A stretch of 64,000 bases of DNA, taken from Podaxis mareebaensis (taxonomy: Eukaryota > Basidiomycota > Agaricomycetes > Agaricales > Agaricaceae). Position 1 is the stretch's first letter. The number at the start of each line of letters is the position of its first letter. The notes below the pieces were generated by a model. It saw only the letters and a list, made by a program, of their open reading frames with translations, was not told where the DNA came from and did not search any database. This document shows positions 50,136 through 61,315 of the stretch, piece after piece. The stretch spans positions 25,177 through 89,176 of the forward strand of contig JAEUWP010000307.1 in assembly GCA_018524725.1 (NCBI GenBank), read 5' to 3'. The position numbers were made by a program, and so were the translations under genes.

Positions 50136-51779
50136 ATGGCACCGAGTGCACTCATAGAAGATGGCCTAGGAGCTAACGCGAATATGCACATCTATACACC
50201 TGACGACCCATTTGATGTGTCAGTACACAAAGATCTTCCGCAACGTCGTCAGCCTCTCCGCTTCGAGAGTATTGATGATATCAAAACTCCGAGTAGCGCC
50301 TTTCGTTGCAACTCTTTTTCCTCGGGACATCGTTACCCCGGAGTCGGCGAGCAGGCACCAACCAAGCCCCCCACGATACCGCCCCCAGTTGCCCTTCGGA
50401 ACCCTTTCCGTAACAATGACGGAAATACGATTTGCAGCCATAACCGCAGTAAGGTTACCTTTCTTTCCCTCCCTCCATCTATCAACTGACCATATCCAAG
50501 AATATGAACGATGCCATGAAATCCACGGAAGGAGCAAACAAAGCACAATTGTTTCTCCATGCCAATCCCAAAAAACGCACGATATTCCCGAAGAAGTGTT
50601 CAGCCCACAAGAATACGCGAAAGCTTTTGCGACCAAGACACTCCCCCGGCTCATATACCTATACCTTCTTCTAAGCCTACCGTGCCTATATTTCTCGCGG
50701 GTCGACAAGATTTTCCATGGCGCAGCTTTGTCAATGGAGGAGATCAAGGAAATGGCATTGCGAGATGGTGCTGCAGATCATGTGACCGGCTTCGGTCATT
50801 ATCTCTTCGAGACTACCGAAGAACTACCTCCGGCATACCGACGACTCAAGACGAGATGGGAGAAATTTATCGATAATCTCATGGAGGAATACAGAGCATT
50901 CAACATCCTTTCCGTGCTATTACTCTCGTAAGTCCAATTCCCAGAAAAAAAGGAATTTTGTTGATTGGAATTATATTAGGGCAATAATGACGATGTTCCA
51001 GATTCATGGAGCAACTGAGGATCCGATCACACGATATGTAGCTTTCTGGTCGTTGATATGCGCACTTGTGAGCTTGCTGTACGGGTGTACATTGAGCGTT
51101 CGGTTCGGTACGATGCGCAAGGGATATAAGGCCGCAGAATGGGCACTGGTGAGCATTGTTTTATTGCTCCACCCCTCTAGGATTGACTGCGAATTACAGG
51201 AAGCACAAAAGCGACTGAATGCATTTTGGAATGTCTGGATCATGCTAGCGATGCCAGTAATTTGGCTCACATGGTACGTTTCGTCGCCCCCAGCGTATAT
51301 TTCATCAATCAAACCAAGATTCCAGGTCGATCCTCACGTTTATCACCTGCATCATGACCTTCATGTGGCGCTCTCAGGCTGATCTTCGAGATGACTCCGT
51401 CTTCTCCGTTTCCCCCTCGACTGAATTCGGGTTCCGTATCTTTATTTGCGCTGTCTTGGGCGTGGGCGTAATCTATGGCATTCTTATGGCGAAGACTCTC
51501 CAGCGATACGGTAATCGGATGGATGAAGCCTGGAGACAGCGCATCGACGAATACATCAAGGAGTGCCAGGAAGCGTCGGACGCGCCTCTCCCCAAGTATC
51601 TTCCTGAACCTATTGTAGAATCGCCGCAGTCTGCTCCTGGGTCGCCCAAGGCGGATTCCACTCCCCGTACTATCGATGCCACATTGGTCATTGAGAGAGA
51701 GTATCCGGGGAATGGGGTTTCGAAGGCCTTGAGAATAGATACAAAGGCGCTGGTGTTCAAGCCGGTGGCACAAACATAA
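50136..51779 (+). CDS. Multi-pass membrane protein, tandem copy A
   Basis: Five exons (50136-50448, 50501-50927, 50980-51148, 51200-51273, 51326-51779) encode 478 residues. After a soluble N-terminal part (ALIEDGLGANANMHIYTPDD, FESIDDIKTPSSAF) come hydrophobic segments: LPRLIYLYLLLSLPCLYF, FNILSVLLLSAIMTMF, VAFWSLICALVSLLYG, FWNVWIMLAMPVIWLTW continuing SILTFITCIM, and FRIFICAVLGVGVIYGI. A conserved loop reads PPAYRRLKTRWEKFIDNLME. The C-terminal tail (KECQEASDAPLPKYLPEP) is soluble. I know similar proteins only as uncharacterised mushroom proteins. The intron positions and phases are identical to copy B. A transporter or channel role is not indicated by any motif. Confidence 0.85.
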
Positions 51780-53494
51780 TGCAGAGACTAGTTGAGCCTT
51801 TTCCTCGATGATGCGGTTGATGCGCCTGTAGTATCCGTTTCTGGCACTCACATTTTCCTATGGAACGCAGGAGATATGCTTCTTCCTTGTTTGTGTATGG
51901 AGAGGATCAGAGTCCGAGAATGATTATACCGTACATAATCCATCATTACGCACCAGTTCCTACTCTTTAATGATTAGAGTACCAGTAGCAATTAGTACAC
52001 CATAGCGTAGATCAGACTTAGATAATGATTAGAGTACCAGTAGCAATTAGTACACCATAGCATAGATCAGACTTAGATAATGACTTAATCGGTCCCAAGG
52101 CGTAGTGGGATTCGACTGTATATTCAAATCTGTCCAATGTAAGCAATCAAAATCTTATCTTACGTTATAGCTTGCAGTGTGGTGAATTTCAGGACAAAGC
52201 AGGCCAGAGTATTCTCAAAATGGATTGCATCTGGAGCAAATCCTGCAGACGTCAATCGATAAACCCGCCCCCCGTGCGCAAAGGGCCCTCACAACAACCC
52301 GAAGCACAGACTCCGGAGTCCGGAGCGTATGGACAAGTCCACCTTTGCCCCTTAAGCTGCACGGACCCAATAAACTACAATAGGACAACCGTCCCCTACA
52401 ACGCGGAGTCTAGGGTGCTTGTTAGCCGTTCCATGACCTCAATGATTCCGAACCCTACTTCTGGAGTCTAGGCGACACTAATTTTCACTTCGTTCTCTCA
52501 CATCTCCGAACATTACCATTCTCCTCCCTTTCTTCCACATCCCAGCTCACGCCATCTCCGGCAACACCCCTTCTCTTAAGGGGATACTACCCGGTCAAAG
52601 AACACCTGAACGATCCCACAGACGCCCGGCCACAGGAGCGGCGAACGCAGTCATTCAAGGCTTAGATGCGGCAGTGCTCGCACCGGCTCTCTTTATGTAA
52701 ATCCAACAACACTTAACGCTTTTGGCATTACCATATTATTTATTATCACCTCCATTGCACTTCCAGAGTCGTTGAAATTGTCGTGAGCTGCCAAATGCAT
52801 TGCAACAAACAGGGAAGGACATCGAGGAATTTCAGCACCTTAGAGATGGTCACGCCATTTGGAGACCCAGTAGTGGTCTACTGCACATCAAGTTCAGCTT
52901 TCTGTTGGAGTGAACCTGTCGACAGGGCAATGTCGCTGGGTGCACATAGATGGTACTAACACAGGAAGCTTGGTCACGTGCTGACTAGGGAGTCCTTGAA
53001 CAGACTACCGGGCTACCGGGTAAAGGCTTCCGCATCAAGCTGTTATAACTAACTTACCGTCTGCGTCGATCGTCCGAGGTCACATCTCCATCCTAACCCA
53101 AGCCTCTGCTTCCAATACCTCATCTTGCTCTAATGGCCACATCAAAGAGTCATTGTTTCTAAGTGGCCATCATGTAGCCATGATGGCAAAACCGTCTTTG
53201 CTTTTCAGCGCATTCGCTCGTAGGGATGTCCCTATGATAGTAAATACTCTGGCGCCCATTACGGCGCTCCCGGAGCGCTAGAAATACTAAAAGTTGTCAG
53301 GCTGTGTTTTGTGAAGCTTTGGCATTTCGGCTGAGGCGGATACCGACCACTTCACATTGCACTCGAAAAGCACTGGCAAAGGCGGCAAGTTCTGCATATT
53401 TGCGTGGGCTGTAGGGTGCACCTCATATAAGGCGAACTTTCAACACTCATGTCTGTCAACATTACATTTCCCCTCACCTATTGCCGTGTTACAA
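51780..53494. other. Intergenic between tandem copies
   Basis: This holds the 3' end of copy A, a 55-bp tandem repeat (listed separately) and the promoter of copy B. A 99-codon plus-strand frame at 52172-52471 is unsupported. Confidence 0.45.
51969..52078. repeat. Two tandem copies of a 55-bp unit
   Basis: The unit starting AATGATTAGAGTACC and ending CAGACTTAGAT is present at 51969-52023 and 52024-52078 with one mismatch (GCG against GCA). It lies about 190 bp after the stop codon of copy A, probably in or near its 3' UTR. Confidence 0.9.
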
Positions 53495-55136
53495 ATGTCA
53501 AGCGCAATCCTAGAAGATGGCCTGGGAGCTAACCCGAATATGCACACCTATACATCTGACGATCCATTCGATCCGTCGGTACACAAGGATCTTCAACAAC
53601 GTCATCGGCCCCGCTTCGAGAGTATTGATGATATCAAAACTCCAAGCAGCGCTTTTCGTCACACTTCTTTTTCTCCGGGATACCGTTGCCCAAGTGTTAA
53701 CGCGCAGGCTTCAATCAACCTTCCTGCGATCCTACCTCCAGCTGCTTTTCGGAACGATGACACGATTACAATCCAGGGCCATAGTCAAAGTAAAGTCGTC
53801 CTCATCCTCTCCCTCTACCCGTCCATCAGCTAACCATATTCAAGAACACAGAAGGCACACTGAAACCCGCGGAGAAAGCAAACGAAGTACAATCGTCCCT
53901 CCACGGAAAGCCCATTGTATACAGATTCCCAAAGATGGATTCATCCATCGAGACTATGTGAAAGTTTTTGCAACTAAGACACTTCCTCGGATCATCTATC
54001 TATACCTGCTGTTAGGTCTCCCGCGCCTATATTTCTCGCGAGTCGACAAGATTTTCCATGGGGCAGAACTGTCGATGGAGGAGATCAAGGAAATGGCATT
54101 GCGGGATGGTGCTGCAGATCATACGACACACTTGGGTCACTATTTCCTTGTTGAGGCTACCGAAGAACTGCCCCCGGCGTACCGACGGCTCAAGATGAGA
54201 TGGGAGACATTCATTGATAACCTCATGGAGGAGTATAGAACGTTCAATGTTCTTTCTGTGCTACTGCTCTCGTGAGTGCCGTTCCAAGCCGCAAGCAGAG
54301 TTTTACTGATTTGGGTTGCACTAGGGCGATAATGACGATGTTCCAGACTCATGGAGCAACCGAAGACCCAATCACCCGATATGTGGCCTTCTGGTCGCTG
54401 GTATGCGCACTTGTGAGCTTGTTGTATGGGTGCGCACTGGGCGTTCGGTTTGGGACGATGCGCAATGGATATAAGGCCACAGAATGGGCACTGGTAGGCA
54501 TTTCTTTATTGGTTCAACCTTCTAGGATTGACGGGAAGCAGGAGGCGCAAAAGCGGTTGAATGCCTTTTGGAATGTCTGGATTATGTTAGCGATGCCATT
54601 GATCTGGCTAACATGGTATGTCGGGTCGCCCTCAATGAATATTTCATCAACCAAATCAAGATTCCAGGTCGATCCTCACGTTTATCATTTGCATCATGAC
54701 GTTCATATGGCGCTCCCAAGCTAACCTTCCAGAAGACATCGTCTTCTCCATTTCCCCTTTGGCTGAGCCTGGGTTTCGCATCTTCATTTGCACCGTCCTG
54801 GGCGTGGGCGCAATCTATGGCATTCTTATAGCGAAGACTCTCCAGCGATACGGCGATCGGATGGATGAAGCTTGGAGATGCCGCATCGGCGAGTACATCA
54901 AGGAGTGCCAGGAAGAGTCGGACGCGCCTCTCTCCCAATATCTTCCTGAACCTATCATAGAATCGCCACAGCAGCTTTCCTCTGAGTGGCCCAAGTCGGA
55001 GCCCACTCATTCTTCTAGCAATTCCATACTAAACGCTAATGGAGGGCGTTGGGGCAATGGTGTTTCGCAAGCCCTCTGCGTAGAGACGAAGACTCTCGCG
55101 TCTGAGCCATTGACACGAACAGAACCCAGAAACTAG
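53495..55136 (+). CDS. Multi-pass membrane protein, tandem copy B
   Basis: Five exons (53495-53789, 53845-54271, 54325-54493, 54542-54615, 54668-55136) encode 477 residues. Exons 2, 3 and 4 are the same length as in copy A (427, 169 and 74 bases) and most residues match: EDGLGANPNMHTYTSDDPFD, YFSRVDKIFHGAELSMEEIK, PPAYRRLKMRWETFIDNLME and TEDPITRYVAFWSLVCALVS. Divergence is greatest in the first exon, the start of exon 2 and the C-terminal tail (SQYLPEPIIESPQQLS). Both copies are intact, so both are probably used. The duplication is older than the CG-free repeat decay can date, because both copies keep normal CG content. Confidence 0.85.
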
Positions 55137-55806
55137 CTGAACCTCCTTCTCAACGTGATGCGGATCACACGCCTGGAACATCTGTTTCTGTTTTTCACGC
55201 TTCCCTGTGAAAACTAGTAGTTTCTTCCTCCTTTGTTTGATGCAAGGGAGGACTCCAATGTGACCATAGTATAGTTATATTTGTTCAAGACCTCTTACAT
55301 GTAACATCTTTAATGGAATACCGTATATATCAGACTATGTTGAGGATGATACCACACTATAATGCTACCGGATTCGAAGATGCTTTACGGGAAGGATTGA
55401 TCTACCTCCGCAAGTTCCAACAGTCTCCAAACTTCGGCAGAACATGCTACCTGGCAGACCCTATGGAGTCATCGGGTCCTTGTCTTTTGAAGCCCTTCAA
55501 ATCGGTTCAAGCCACAAACAGCGAAGGAAATGCGACACTGATGCCGTGCATCTGGTGAATCACAACCTTGTGGTTTCTCTCCCTATCTTTCCATGTGATT
55601 TCAGAGCTCTCTCCAAGACGAGGTAGGAGTGTCGCATTCTCGACAGTCTTCTATCTTTTCTCTAGCACAGGGCCTTCGCTGTTCGAACACTGACATCCTC
55701 ACACACCTATCCCGCCTTGTTCGGTTCGATTTGGTGTGGCAAGTATTATATATGTGAAAAACCAGACATGTAACACAAATATACCCAAAAACAAATCAAT
55801 AACACG
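55137..55806. other. Intergenic, convergent 3' ends
   Basis: Copy B (+) and the VPS9 gene (-) converge here. Short plus-strand frames of 60-80 codons (55313-55626) are unsupported. Confidence 0.4.
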
Positions 55807-58800
55807 CTATTCCTCAAATCCACCCATTGCTCTAACACCCTCAACCAACCGCCTATATTCCCTTAACAATTCCACGACTTCCGATATCCTCAGCTCTTCC
55901 ACGCTACATTCCATGAACCTCTGGTTCGGAGGCGGTAATCGATGCACCGACGTATTCCCCATGCTAGGCGGCGATACTAAGAACGGAGATGCTGCTCGTA
56001 TAGGAAGTGGGGATGGGGACCTGGATAAAGAAGGTGACGTAGCTCGAGACGAAGCTGGCGAACCAACATGTCTGGTGTACGGCAAAGTTCCTGTAGGTGC
56101 AGGAGCAGGAACAGGTGCTGTAACCGGTGGTTGGAGGAGTGACGAGCGGCGCGAGTCCGGTGGTGAACCCTATAACAGCAAGAAAAGACCGCCACGGCAA
56201 TTAGCACCTGAAATTGTGGTCAGGGGAAAGTATAAACGCACCTTGAGTCCGCCAGCCAACGCGCTCACAGATGCCAGCCTATCCGAAAGACTCTTCCTTG
56301 GCGCGCCAACTACTTTCGCAGCAGACGCGGATACGTTCTTGAAGACGCCCGTATTCTTCCCACTCGCAGCCTTCACAGCCTTTTGCCTCTGCTTCTTCTT
56401 CTTCTCCTTCTGACGTTTCTTACTATCACTCATCATACTCTCAAAACTACGTATACTCCTCGCATCTGCCCCAAACGAACCCGCGCCTGTTCCCATGCCG
56501 CCCGTAACGGAGGATGTATCACCAACGCGAATCCCGGGAATGTCCACACCTCGTCCCTCTATTCCTCTTCCCTCGTCATCACTCCCACCTTCGTCACTTT
56601 CATCCACGCTCCCCTCTTCCCCACTCTCATCTTCCTCTTCCTCTTCGCCACTTCCGTCATCTTCTTCACTACCCTCATCTTCGTCACTCTCGTCCTCTCC
56701 GACCAGGCCGCGCATAGATGACCTCCCAGACCTGAACGATTTAACTGACCCCGGCCTCGAAACTGTAACAAGTTGTTGTCCCTCCTCCCCAGCTTGGGAC
56801 TGCGACCCCTTCCCGCGTGAGGATATCGGTAAGGATGCAGCTATACTTGCAATGGAAAACCCAGCTTCTCTTCTCAACAACCCAAAGCCTGGTTTTGCCG
56901 TTGTGGGAGTTGCTCTTGACCCACCAGCACCAAGAACGGTCTCATGTGAGGTGAGGTTATGTTCTGGATGATTCGGGTGGTTTGGGTGATGGGGTAACAG
57001 CGAACGAAGGATACCGAATGAAGAATCCACAACTCCAGAAAAGACTTTATTCGCGGACCCGGCGATTGCATCAACCTGTTGTTCAACTTTGCCGCGGAGT
57101 GCATGTGGCAGGCCATCGATGCCACCCAACAAGGGTGTTCCTGCAGACCTGGGTGTGAGCGTGACCGGTACCGGTGCATTTGGCATCGCGGGGCTGCGCG
57201 TGATTATGGGTGTGAGTTCCGAAGCGCTAATTCGAGGATCGTTAGTGTCTATGGGGCAAAGATGAAACAAGGAGTGTACCTGACAGCTCCCGAACCTAAG
57301 CCCAGTGCCTCCATGTCAACATTCTCCAAAAACTCGGCAACAGCCAATACATTGATCAAACAAAAACTCTCCTCTCCACCTCCTCCATGCATGTGCGCAT
57401 TCCGATTCCTGAATCTTTGTATATACAGGAGATTCGACACGAGATGCGGAGGATTGGATTTCACGACAGAGAAGATGATCATAGGGAGAAGAATATCGGA
57501 AGATACGGGTGTTGGTGCTACTTGTGTCTTTGCTTGGGTATGAATTTCGGTTTGTGTGGGTGGTAGGGTTTGGTATGTAACGGAAGGCGAGGACGGAGCA
57601 GATGGGGTTGGTGATTGTGAAGGGAGTGTCGACGTCGTCGCCAGAGACAGAGGTGAAAGCTCCGCTTGTTGAACCACCCTACCAACTCCTGTCGCAGCCA
57701 AACTTGCCTTCGTTGTCGTTGAAGAATCGTCGGAGACCGCTTTCGGCACATCTCGCTCCGTTTCAAGTGTTGTAGAAGTCGCAGTAGCCGCTGTCATGGT
57801 AGAAACAGTTGGCGAGGGCTGCCCAGATGTCGAAGGCCATTGAGGAAGTGGTGGCGGAACGTCAATGCTGAGTGATGGTTTACCGCTGTCCTGTGTACCT
57901 CTTTCACTCGCATTAGCGGATTTGGGGCCTGCAGTATGTTTTCCTCTGAGAGCTTTAGATTCTTCTGGGGACATTAGGCGAACCGGGGGGAGCCTGGATA
58001 ACCCATCTATGATCGTGAAAGTTAACATATACTTGTTTGTATGGTGTAAGTAGCGTGGGGGACGTACCAACGACAATTTGGTGCGCCTCAACGAGGATGG
58101 TGGCTTTGTCCTTTGGCGCACGGGAAGTGTCGAGTTCATAGAGTTCTGTTCAGACCGTTAGAAACGCAGGTTCACGGGAATTTGAGAGTGGAGACCAGAA
58201 ACACTGACTTTCACCGCACGCTTTGATGATATCGTCGACTCGAGACCCGGCCTCACCAACTTCAATATCCAAATGTTCGAGGCTGAGATCAAGCACATTC
58301 AGTGCTGCCACACGGTTGGATAATGCTTCGTCATGCGAGGCATCATCTGTCGATGGCTGCATGAACAACCTATTCCCATTCCAAGTCCGAGTTAGAACGT
58401 ATGCGTGAAAGAAGTCATGAACGCACCGGTCATAGAACAACGAACAAACCGTTCTCTCCGCTAGCTCCATGACCTCTCTAATTCGTGCCTCATTCTCATC
58501 TTCCACTTTCTCTCCCGTATCCTTCTCGTTCTCCACGCTTGCAACATCAGAGGAAGTTTCCCTCTCGTGTGTCCTCGTCGCCTTGCTCAACTCCACGCGT
58601 AGACCCTCTTCGAGCTGAGTATAGAATTCCTGAACCCGTTCTGCCGTATCTTCCAGAGATTCCTCATTCGCAATGGGGTTGACGACCCATTCCTTTTCTT
58701 TGTCTTTGTCTTTATCCCTCTCTTTCTCTTTTACTGGCATGTCATTCGCGCCTTTAGGTTTGATCGACATCGTTTTTGGCGCACGGACGAAAGGGAACCA

Positions 58801-60092
58801 GGGATCGCAGAATTCGGAGACGCGTTCAACGACCCAATGTGGTACATCTGCATCCTTAGTCGTCCTCAATGACTCCCTGATTTCACAGCGCAGAGCCTTG
58901 TTCAACTGTTTTCCGACATCCTTCCGCAAGATCTTCCGCTCGATAATAATGGCAGAAACTTCGACAATCGTGTGTGAATCCGTCCCCGTGATTGAAGCTG
59001 GAGGCTCCAGGCTTCGTACCGAGGCTGGTGGAGACGCGGCGACTGGTGGTGTGGGTGTTGATGGACGGTTACCGAAGAGCGACGCGAATGGGTTAGGGAT
59101 ACGTGAGGACGAGGATGACGGGGTACCGGAGGTGGCGGATGAGGTCGATATTGGACGTGCGCCAGGACGTGGTGGAAGAGGAGGTTTGGGGGGTACGGGT
59201 GCTCTTGGTGGAAGTGGCAGAGTCGCATCCGTAATAGAGACCTTTACAGATGGATATGCTTGATGTGGGCAGGGTAATTCGCCGAAAGGTAAAGGGGGGA
59301 GCTTGCGCAGTACTGAGCTTCGTGTGGTTGAGTCCAGGAGGTCGGTGAAAAGCTGGGATGAGGGATGGAGAGTAGAATGGAATGTAATCGTGTTTCTGTC
59401 CTTCGTATGTGTGAGCAACGGGACAAGAGACAGGCAGAGGATGCACGTACCCATGTAATGTACCGCGAAGACCTGAGAGTGTAATTATCGGCGCTGGTGC
59501 ATTCCTACACTGCGAGCTGTCATAAAGCGCAATATGATCTTTCAGGAACTCCGGTGTCAGCTTGTCGTGAGACGAGAGCTGCTCAGTCGGCAGCAACACT
59601 GTCGCCTACAACCCTTTTAGCATCTCATCTTCATCCCATACTATTATCACGCACTTTTCCACCGGTGATTGCAGACCAGATCTCTGCCCACAACTCTCCT
59701 GTCTCACTCTCCAGCACGACTTTCTCCAGGATCGCCCATCCAACACTCCCCGTATCCAGCCCAACATTCTGCGCAACGGCTTTCGCATTCGTGAGCTGCA
59801 GTTTACTCGTGGCATTGCCCCCACCTGCAGGGTGATGCTGGGGTGATGGTGGATGGACGATGGTACCTGTCGTTACGGTCGGTGCGACGCGATGTCGGGG
59901 AGTATATGGTCTGTACTTTGCGTGTGCAAAGTTCCCGCTGCCATTGCCAGAGGTATATTCGTTGGATGTTGGTGGCAGAGGGGCGCCCAGTGGGTGTGAT
60001 TCCTGCACCGTCACTGTCTGCTGCAGCCTCGCACCCGATGTGCGTCCGATAGACGTCGCCGGGAACTGATTCTCCCTATCCCTGGTGGCCAT
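55807..60092 (-). CDS. VPS9-domain Rab5-type GTPase exchange factor
   Basis: Eight exons on the minus strand (60092-59655, 59605-59451, 59395-58427, 58369-58209, 58145-58068, 58006-57280, 57226-56242, 56169-55807) give 1291 residues. The VPS9 region starts with a helical lead (SLFYDRLFMQPSTDDAS, LSLEHLDIEVGE, about residues 515-570). It continues DKATILVEAHQIVVDGLSRL, and after a long insertion ends in the catalytic block SDILLPMIIFSVVKSNP, LVSNLLYIQRF and GEESFCLINVLAVAEFLENV (about 770-835). The DxxLP Asp and the GE...N pattern of the domain are present. VPS9 proteins load GTP onto Rab5/Vps21 on early endosomes. Both tails are disordered; the C-terminal one has an acidic run of about 50 residues (near 960-1010) and a basic Lys/Arg/Gln run. 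The third intron is 57 bp and open in frame. Confidence 0.88.
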
Positions 60093-60276
60093 TATCGTTC
60101 AATAAATCCTTCTCCGAATGGGAGTTTACAAGTAGGCAGTCATGCACATGCTCAAGTCGAGCGCTCAGGGGTGGTGGCGATGATGGTAGATGCAAGAGTA
60201 AATAAATTGTTTGCCACCATACATTGTGATCCACAACCAACACCAACACCATCAACCCCATAGAACCACGGTAACC
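60093..60276. promoter_or_regulatory. Divergent promoter of VPS9 and coiled-coil genes
   Basis: Only 184 bp separate the two start codons, so the genes share one bidirectional promoter region. No TATA box is obvious. Confidence 0.55.
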
Positions 60277-61315
60277 ATGTCATTTGCGACGCCGTCGTCC
60301 GTCTCGCAAAAGAAGTCAATACAAGAAATCGCGCAGGATAGAGAGCGCTACCGTGCACTCGACAGGCACCGAGCAGCCATGTTCGTCCTCACACAAAAAG
60401 ACAGACCAATTCCAAGGTCAGCCTCACGGCGATTATCCACTACTCAAATAATAATACCTACAACCAAGCCTCCAGGAGATGAAAGACGATCTAGCAAAGG
60501 ACGAAATTGTATCGATAAAGGAACGCATTTCAACTGCAAAAGCAGATCACAAAAGCAATCTGGAGCGAATATATGCCGCACACGCTGAGGACTACCTTGA
60601 AGACCAGAGACTTAGGAGAGAGTCCCGAGAAGATTACACAGGAGGTCAACTAGATGGCTCCAATCGACTCGCAGAATGGTCTGAGAAACGCGACGTAAGT
60701 TCTCTCATCCCTGCGATTGGACTCCAGAAAGGCTCCTAGACTCCTGACGCTGAAGAATCATTCCCGACCCAGCGACAGAAATTCATGGAACCTACAAGGC
60801 TCATTATCTAAAGCACATCCAAACTAACCCGATACTAACGACTGGTTAATCCTCCTTTCCAGCCCCTAACCTCAACGGACCACCACTACAAAGCCGCCCT
60901 CTGCTCCGCTCTCACCGCTGAGCACACTCGTCACATCACTGTCATCCATGCTCTCGAACTCAAACGCAGAGAACTCGAACTTCAGGCAGAAGAAGAGCGA
61001 CGCAGGCAAGATGCCGCGTTCCCCCTCTCATTAACAGAATTCAAATCAAAACCACGGGATATCCAAATTCGGATTGCGACATTTTTGAGTGCGGATAACA
61101 TAAAGAAGGAGAAGATGATAAATGAATTTGGGTGGGCTTGGAGACAGACTCAAGCCCTGATACGGGAGTATGACACGAATGTGAGCGTTCGTTTCTCTGG
61201 CTGTGTGGGATGTCGTGTTGACAAGTTGGTTGTAAAGGCGGAGTTCAAGTCGGACATCCAGAAACTGCTCGAAACCCTGGAATCGAAAGATCCAAGAAGA
61301 AAGCCTACTCAATAG
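60277..61315 (+). CDS. Coiled-coil protein of unknown function
   Basis: Three exons (60277-60416, 60469-60694, 60863-61315) encode 272 residues. The sequence is strongly charged and helical: KKSIQEIAQDRERYRALDRH, MKDDLAKDEIVSIKERIS, ELKRRELELQAEEERRRQDA and DIQKLLETLESKDPRRK. A CVGC motif near residue 232 is the only notable Cys pair. No family is recognised. The second intron is 169 bp. It contains an alternative acceptor at 60739 that would instead add 23 codons and a stop (TAA at 60809-60811), giving a shorter product of about 145 residues. The gene diverges from the VPS9 gene over a 184-bp promoter. Confidence 0.72.

Noticed and set aside
55736..56413. 225-codon plus-strand frame with Gly-rich part
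   Set aside because: It is antisense to the last two exons of the VPS9 gene, whose model is supported by frame and splice phases.
58673..59263. 196-codon plus-strand frame
   Set aside because: Antisense to the third exon of the VPS9 gene; mirror of Lys/Glu/Asp and Pro-rich coding sequence.
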